Below are positions 57,490 to 64,000 of a stretch of DNA of 64,000 bases, one piece after another (within the stretch, counting starts at the first letter, position 1; each line of letters opens with the position of its first letter). The DNA lies in assembly GCA_009760855.2 (NCBI GenBank), contig WPIO01000029.1:3750001-3814000 (forward strand). Reading direction: 5' to 3'. Below the pieces are notes generated by a model, which saw only the letters and a program-made list of their open reading frames with translations, was not told the DNA's origin and did no database searches. The position numbers and the translations under genes were made by a program. This DNA comes from Cristatella mucedo (taxonomy: Eukaryota > Bryozoa > Phylactolaemata > Cristatellidae).

Positions 57490-60400
57490 GTAAGTGAATT
57501 TTGATAGATCAGCTTCGCTCGCATCGACGTGGAGTACCCACTTGTTCGTTCTCGGATCATCCGTTCTCCGTAGCGCAACCATAGATTATTTGCAGCTAGA
57601 CATGTTCGGGTGAGAGAAATCATTCTAACCATGCAAGCAGTGGGCGCTGTTTGCTTAGTGCAGCCAGTTATCCGTTATCCCTCGTGCCGTCTGTGATGGC
57701 TCCGATGGCTCACGTTGTGGTTGCCGAATCCTGAGGTGGGCGATCCTTTATTACCCCTGCAAGCGGCGGTGGTAGCCTTCAAGGCTCTTCTGTCACTATA
57801 CGAAATAATGCTGTTAAATCAGCTAGTATCTGTTGCGAGTGTATAACGACCTTGTGGTATACTGACTTAAGTAAGCCTCTCTGCCAGTTCTCTTGGATCT
57901 ATCGGCCGAGTTTGATACCATTGGTATTTATAGCCTTTCCGAGTGTCCCATCATCTCGTCTCAGACTATCTGGCACTGCACTGCGATTGTTTAGGTCCTG
58001 TCTCAGCTGGGAAATTTTACAACGTCCGTCAAAGGGCGACGATCATCCGGAGTGCCCCCTGAAGTGTTTGCTATCACAGGGAATTGTGATTACTCCTCTT
58101 CTTTTTACACTCCATATTCTCTGTCATGGCGATGTAATTGACAAGCCTAATCTATTCTTTTATTTTTATGCAGGTCACGTTTGTAACGGTGTGTTTTTTT
58201 ATTGCAGCATGTATTTATAACAATTCTCATCTACATGGCAAAAAACTTTCTCAAATTTAATGAAAAATAAAAGAGAATTACTAGTTATGGGCAAATCCAA
58301 CATTAATCTGTAATTGGAAAGCTTATATCCTCAAAATGAGCTCCGCCAGCATATCTCCAGTAGCATATGCAAGCCACCAAGGTGTCCTGTTCTGGAGACC
58401 TTACAACTGAACATTCGGCCCTGTGTACATAAGGAGAGCACAGCCAAGCTGATCCGTGCCTTCGTGACGTACCGTTTATGCTTCTGTGAATTACTACTTG
58501 CCGGTCTTCCTGCCTATGCAGTAAGATGCTTACAGTTGGTGCAATAATCTGCAGCTAGGCTTGTCTGTCGTGACCGTTGCAGCTGCCACGTTATACCACA
58601 TCTCACCAACCTGCACTGACTCCCAGTCAAAAAGCATATTGACTTCGAGGTTTCGTCAGTCATTTCAAGTTCCTTCATTCTCTCACACTAGCTAGCCTAT
58701 GTCTACAGTTTGAAAAGGCTAACGCCCCACCTATTCCTAACAGCATTTGCTGGACCTAGTCTGGCAATGTCAGGGTAGTTTGTGCTTGTGCTTTAAAGTG
58801 CTGCACACTGTATACCGTTATTGTGTGAGTCAACCAAGCATCAGTTGTTGGTCGGAAATGACCTCTTCACCTTGATTGACTGAGGAAAATTTTAGTTTCA
58901 TCCCATAGCCAGTCATGTGGCTGAATTATCAGCTTCTGGTGGTCATATCCTGAATCTCATTATCACTAAGTATGTATACCACAGTGACCTTGTTGGTGTG
59001 CCTGCTGACATCTCGGGTCACTGTTCAGTCTTGTTTACCGATTATGTCCCGTTGTACGTGCAACTTAACTTCCGAGTTTTCCAGAAATGCAACTTGAAAA
59101 GAATTGGCCCAGAGGAATTTTTGAAATCTATCTGCCGTAGGTCTTTTTGATCTGCACCCAGACTCGGCCGGCAGCCTTAATACCCTCACTGATGCAGTGA
59201 ACATAACTTAAGGGTGCCCTTGACGAGAATCCTCCCATACGTTCTTTCCGTGTACTGAGTCGTGGTATTCTTTCAATTATCCAAAATCTCTTCAACTGCC
59301 GCTTTAAGAAGTCTGGGTCTGATGACGCTCTAGCCAATTTCAAAGACTTCTTCCGAGTCTACACCCGGAAACTTTGAAAAGCCATGGGTTCTTTTTTCAC
59401 TCGAAAACTGAAGTCCCTGCCTGTCAGACCCAAAACAGATTGATAAGACTGAACAATCAGTTAGCCAATTGTGAGAAGTCTTGCTCCCCAGATATTAACG
59501 TCTTGGCCGACAATTTTTCAGCCTTCATTAAATAAATTGTTCATATTCATGCTCCATAAAGCCCCCCTCTGACGAAAGCAATTACTGGGTTGCAACCTGT
59601 GACCCTAAGAGATTTTCCGAGGTTTCTGCTTACGATGTGGCTACCTAAATAAAGTCTAGTAAAAGAGCTCGGCACCTGAGAACCCTCTAATGTAATGTAA
59701 TGTATATCCGTCTGTAACTCCACAAAGCCATAAAGACTGAGTGGATGTTACGCTGGAGAGTTGTGTATTGCGCACTCACAGCCTATGCGGATTTCGGTAT
59801 GCATTCGGCAGCCAACAGACCATCTCACGCGACAAAGAGAAAGTGGGAAGCATAGCAGAGTCAGGAGAGCAGTTGAGATAGTGAGTAGCATAGAAGTAGC
59901 AGCTCAGGACCGCTGAAAAGGATGAGCCATAGTCGGCAGCTACCATCTCCTCTGTGGTCTTCACTGGTAGCCATATGTGGCGCAGTCATAAATTGTTATT
60001 TTAAATGCTTCTCTGGATAACAGGGTTTACCCAAGTCCTTCAAATAGGACCATCGCTAGCTCGATATTTGAGATGCCTGGATTAGACTCAAAGGTCCTAG
60101 CAAACTATTGCCCACTCTACCTTTTCCCATTTTTTAAGCATTCCTGAAAACATTATTGCTAAAGCAGCTTATCGTGCACATTAAAAATAAATTGTCAGAC
60201 AAGTTTCAGTCGGATTCAAGTGGCACCCCTTCACTGAAATTACTCTCCGTGTATTCACCGACATCGTATGTAGCAACGATGGTGTGAATGTCACTGCCCT
60301 AGCCCTCCCGGATCTATCGTTAGGTTTGACATTATTTATTGCCATCTTCTACTTGAGCGATTGAGAACAACGATAGTTCTGGCAGATCTGGTACTGGCAT

Positions 60401-61846
60401 GGTTCAACTAGTATTTGTCGAATGGTGTTCAATCCGTGGCTTGTGCAGGTCAGGTCTCGTTCATCTTTGACAACTGCCTATACTTAAGAGAGTTTCATTA
60501 AGAAGACTGCCTTCACTACTAGCCATCACGTCCGATCCCTATCTAAGGTGTCTGTCTAACACGGTGGCTTGCAAAATGTCACTAGCTCCCTGGTTCTCTT
60601 TGGGCTAGATTAGTGCAATTCCATTTTGGCCGGGCTACCGAAAAAAGCCTCTAGGGCTCTGCAGCTGGTGGTCAATATGGATGCAAGGCTAGTTAAAAAA
60701 TCTTGGAGGTTTGACCATGTGCCACCTTTGCTGAAGGAGCTTCGACGGCTTCCGGTTGATCAAGAGTAAAAATGCTGACCCACAAGGCTCGCCAGGGTTT
60801 GGCTCCTTCATACATAGCTGAACTGCTGCACAAGTTTCAACCTCCTCGGGTCCTCTATGGACGATAGATTAGCTGTTCTGTTCTTTTGCTTAAAGACAGT
60901 TGACGACAGAAGCTTTTGCTCTGTAGGTCCTAGACTGGAAATCACTTCCACAATCCTAATGCAACGACATCTACTCGTGCAACCGACTGTGGCTTATCCT
61001 TTCCAGCCGTCCTGAGCTGCTACTTCTATGCTACTCACTTCCTAGACCGACTTCTGACTCAGCTATGCCTCTGACTTTATCTTTGTTGCATAAGATGAAG
61101 TTTGTTGTCTACCGAATGCGTACCGAAAGCCTTCGGTGTGCTATGGAAAACTCTCCTGCATAACACTCACTTGGTCTTTGTGGAGTTACAGATGGAGATA
61201 CATTACATTATATTGTGGTCAGTCTATCGTTCAAGCATTGGAGCTCTGAAGCTGGTGGGTATTCAATTCAAGCGTTTAGACTCGTCTATTAATTGAAACG
61301 TACGGTGAACGTTATATAATTAATTTGTATTTGTATAGCACCTCAAGAAAAATGAATCTGTAATCAGGCGCTTCACATATGCCTCAGGGCTCCAGCCCAC
61401 GACCTCAGCCAGACCTTAGTCAGGGCAAGCACCTTAACCGCTGGACCAACCCAGCTTGGCAACCCAACGTTCGATGGTGGTTCTCATTTTGATTATGACA
61501 TTTAAGCAGAGGGATGCGTGCTTGGAAAAACCTACACAGTTCGTTATGATTGGATTAATTTTGCTACTGTGTTGCTTAAACTCATCGCTGGAAGTGACAT
61601 GCATGTCTACTCAAAAAATATGGCTCCTATTTACTTCTTGTAGTGGCTTGCCCTCAGGTTTCCGGAGGCGGCAATATATCTGGACACTATTAGAGAGTGC
61701 TACGAGGCTTATGTTATATACAGTTTTATGTGCCTTCTCTTTGCCTATCTTGAGTCTGAGTACCCCGGGCAGCTCGAGGAGCGAGCGAATGGCGTGCACC
61801 AGCTCATGTTCCCACTCTGCTTCTTGCCGGCCATATCCGGAGGAAG
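57208..61846 (+). CDS. TMEM184C: TMEM184C-like transmembrane protein, first two coding exons (partial)
   Basis: Member of the organic solute transporter alpha/TMEM184 family (Pfam Solute_trans_a), seven-pass membrane proteins. Exon 1 (57208-57489) joins exon 2 (61644-61846) in phase 0 to read MVPIYATDA-WLALRFPEA, the family's (R)ILWMVPIYS.DSW..L block. The remaining four or so helices and the C-terminal tail must lie beyond the window. Exon 2 ends in phase 2 at ag|gtgagt. The 4.15 kb intron contains SINE and LINE copies. It is divergent from the anoctamin gene. Confidence 0.93.
57700..57835 (+). mobile_element. SINE family D fragment
   Basis: ccgaatcctgaggtgggcga, tcctttattacccctgcaag, cggcggtggtagcctt and gttaaatcagctagta match the D family body. 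The tRNA-like head is reduced to its 3' half. Confidence 0.7.
57840..58850 (+). mobile_element. LINE family B, degenerate RT
   Basis: Sense remnant in the TMEM184C-like intron. An LS..FDTI-like palm motif lies at about 57900, a block resembling the (C)[10 protein letters not shown] region at about 58050-58120, and AKLIRAFVTYRLCFCELLLA plus GLPAYAVRCLQLVQ at 58440-58547. Stops and frameshifts are frequent. It ends without a clear tail. Confidence 0.8.
58870..61215 (+). mobile_element. LINE family A, long degenerate copy (endonuclease end, RT, 3' block)
   Basis: 58917-59150 keeps HILNLIITKYVYHSDLVGVP and SGHCSVLF, the C-terminal end of an APE-type endonuclease domain (LDL(I)IT..SDH). The RT part starts after an inserted antisense copy at 59690-59985: NYCP-type block near 60100 and LERLRTTIVLADLVLAWFN at about 60350. 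The WNSLP region lies near 60940, and the family terminal block in sense orientation at 61090-61212. Confidence 0.82.
59690..59985 (-). mobile_element. LINE family A 3' end inserted into another family A copy
   Basis: The terminal block in antisense orientation, preceded by a (TAATG)n tail, sits between the endonuclease and RT parts of the sense copy. It pairs as an inverted repeat with 61090-61212. Confidence 0.78.
61325..61465 (-). mobile_element. SINE family C
   Basis: Antisense copy: atcaggcgcttcacatatgc, the B-box-like complement gggctccagcccacgacctc, then aagcaccttaaccgctggac (A box) and ccaacccagcttgg. It lies about 180 bp before TMEM184C-like exon 2. Confidence 0.78.
61644..61846 (+). 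CDS. TMEM184C: TMEM184C-like exon 2
   Basis: 67 codons plus two bases: WLALRFPEAAIYLDTIRECY, then EAYVIYSFMCLLFAYLE. The IY.DT.RECYEAYVIY.FM block is the strongest TMEM184 signature. It ends FPLCFLPAISGG, matching the FP.LCC.P...G region of TMEM184C. The acceptor is ttacttcttgtag. Confidence 0.95.
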
Positions 61847-62037
61847 GTGAGTAGCTGCTTCGATCTCCTTGCTGCAAGCTTGTCCATCAATATTCGTCAG
61901 CATGTCATCTCGTCAAAAACACGTGATGCCTTACGTTGCCAATGCATCATACAGCAAGTTAGTGTGCATTTGAATATTAATGCAGGTATGTCCTAAATAT
62001 GGATGACATGTATCGATGTATGCAGATGCATGTATGT

Positions 62038-62043
62038 ATATGT

Positions 62044-62125
<82 letters not shown>
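62038..62125. repeat. (TG)n microsatellite
   Basis: TG run of about 85 bp downstream of TMEM184C-like exon 2, presumably in the next intron. Confidence 0.97.
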
Positions 62126-62437
62126 ATGTGTGGATATGCACATATGCGCACTTATACGTGTCAGTGAATATGCTTGGGTATTCACTTTTTGTTAAAGTCA
62201 CGTTCTACCGTTGGAATAGGTCGGAAACATACATACTCTGTATTTGAGTAGTAATAGGAGGCAGATGACACATTCTGATTGACTAGGCCAACATTTTATG
62301 TGTGTTTAGAAACAATCTTGAACCATTAATCACATAACCACCCTGTATTACCCTTGAAAAGTGAAATTAAGCAAATGGTATTAATCATTGAATATATATC
62401 AGGCAATTATTCGGATTACTGGTTATTTCGGATTTCT

Positions 62438-62640
62438 GTAGCATACTCAAAGCCAAAGTGGCTTTTAGAACACTCTCGGTCGCCAATAGACTTCAGCTCA
62501 TGTAACAAAGAGTAACTGAGAAGCATAGCCAAGTCAGGAGAGCTGTCGAAGAAGTGAATAACATTGAAATAACAGCTCAGGACTGTTGGAAAGGATGGGC
62601 CACAGTCGGCAGCCGGAGAGTAGATGTCTTTGTAAAAACT
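62438..62640 (-). mobile_element. LINE family A, 3' fragment
   Basis: gcatactcaaagccaaagtg, gtcgccaatagacttcagct and caacaaagag-type sequence align with the family A region next to the terminal block, antisense and diverged. Confidence 0.6.
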
Positions 62641-62714
62641 ATGCTATAGGTGTACCTAAAGCTAAATCTTCACTAGCAATGTTGCAAAAGTCAGCAACAC
62701 CCTGAAAAATGGAA

Positions 62715-63960
62715 GAATAATAAGAAATATGTATAACCCCTAAGAAAATTAAATCTCTTTTTAGGCACTTTACATGCACTGTAAAGGAGGCATATCAGTT
62801 GTTAGTGATAACATATTGGTTAAAGATAACATGCACACTATCAGCACACATAACCACACGAAGGACAGTTAACTTGCATCCTGCCAATACTTTGAGCAAC
62901 AGGCGGATTTTAGCTTCTTTTAAATATCGTGGAGTCAGGAATGTCATTGCGTCAATCGGGAGCTAATTCCAGGCTTAGGGAGCATACTAACTAAAGGCAC
63001 GACCTCAACAGGATTTGAGTTCGATTATAGGCACGGCTAAATGACTTCAGTCAGAAGAGATGGTGGTATTATGCCTAATCTGATTGGGAATGGTAGGTAG
63101 GAGCCAGAGAATGAAGGGACCTAATGCTGAGTGGCAAACCTTGAAGTCGATATGCTGATTGATGGGGAGCCATTGCATTTCGGTGAGAAGTAGTGTAATG
63201 TGGCAACTGCAATGCTCACGACAGACATGCCTGACTGCAGAGTTTGTACACTACTGTAAGTGGTTTATTGCACATGCACTTGCTGGAAGATCTGCAAGTA
63301 GTGAATTTGAGAAGTCGGGGTGGATGTCACAAGTGCATGGACTAACTTGGATATGGTATCACTGCCTAGGCAGACACGAATTTTTTCAATTTAGCATCGC
63401 TGAACGTAAGCAGACTTGACTGTGGAGTTGAGTGGTCGTTTTTTGAAAGTCACTTTTGGAACAGTATACCCTAATTTTGTGCTGAAACTGCAAGAGATAT
63501 TCTGGCCGAGTCCATTTTAAATGACGGATTTTCTCATTTCTGAGAAGCATCAAGTGTACCCATAACTAGCAAGTTGCTTTTATCGTGATTCAATGTGAGA
63601 GAGTTTGTTGCCATCCAACTGTAAATGTCAGCAATATGCAAGGGAGCTGAGAGAGTTTGATGTGTTAGAAGGCAGGGAGGGATCAAAGCAAAGGTACAGC
63701 TGAATGTCGTCTGTATAGAAGTGAAAGCTTAGATTGTGCTTGGCGGTCACATCGCCAAGAGGGAAGGAGTAGAAAAGAAGTGGACTAGATCAGATTTGAG
63801 AAGTCGGGGTGGATGTCACAAGTGCATGGACTAACTTGGATATGGTATCACTGTCTAGGCAGACACGAATTTTTTCAATTTAGCATCGCTGAACGTAAGC
63901 AGACTTGACTGTGGAGTTGAGTGGTCGTTTTGTGAAAGTCACTTTTCAGATGAATCGCGA
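62715..63960 (-). mobile_element. LINE family B, long degenerate copy with internal duplication
   Basis: Antisense copy: 3' tail ctctttttaggcactttaca at 62755, the variable block with catgcacactatcagcac, then decayed RT C-terminus. At 63690-63735 the reverse strand reads [19 protein letters not shown], which is the RT catalytic Y-x-D-D motif, so the copy extends further 5' than the one at 26063. A 153-bp segment (63305-63457) recurs at 63794-63946. No intact frame. Confidence 0.82.
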
Positions 63961-64000
63961 AACCTCAAGACCCTTGACATCGATGCTGTCCATGCGAGAA

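Noticed and set aside
59690-61215. DNA transposon or MITE with 120-bp terminal inverted repeats
   Set aside because: The inverted ends are the 3' blocks of two LINE A copies in opposite orientation, and RT motifs lie between them.

Overview
This is eukaryotic, probably metazoan, nuclear DNA. Genes are split by spliceosomal GT-AG introns, there are long CA, GA and TA dinucleotide tracts, and most introns and intergenic DNA are decayed non-LTR retrotransposons (LINEs) and tRNA-derived SINEs. The LINE types and the gene set would suit a marine invertebrate such as a sponge or cnidarian, but the species cannot be fixed from sequence alone.

Four protein-coding genes were reconstructed by joining exons with matching phase, good splice sites and family-consistent protein. 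(1) 292-510, plus: last exon of the RNA polymerase I second-largest subunit (POLR1B/RPA2); the rest lies before the window. (2) 17069-900, minus: a nearly complete CCDC177 (DUF4659) coiled-coil gene in about 15 exons, tail-to-tail with POLR1B. (3) 52933-29298, minus: an anoctamin (TMEM16) membrane protein of about 940 residues in about 17 exons. Two exons are uncertain: the one after TM4, and the penultimate one. (4) 57208 to beyond the window, plus: first two coding exons of a TMEM184C-like protein, divergent from the anoctamin across a 4.3 kb spacer.

The remaining DNA is dominated by two LINE families. Family A carries endonuclease and reverse-transcriptase remnants and ends in a conserved 120 bp 3' block; family B ends in a conserved block and an ATT-rich tail. 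There are two tRNA-headed SINE families. One SINE family shares its 3' tail with LINE family B, as expected for a LINE/SINE pair. One LINE B fragment keeps a 270-codon open frame. The four genes have no evident common pathway (rRNA transcription, a coiled-coil protein, lipid/ion membrane transport, a seven-pass membrane protein); their adjacency is reported as synteny only.

No bacterial-type system, CRISPR array, rRNA or intact tRNA gene was recognised. The most interesting items are the divergent anoctamin with a Ser/Thr-rich first luminal loop and a troubled exon region at 37765-37898, the duplicated 5' splice site in the CCDC177 gene, the LINE B/SINE tail sharing, and a 70 bp-period duplication flanking a 14 bp palindrome upstream of the anoctamin.
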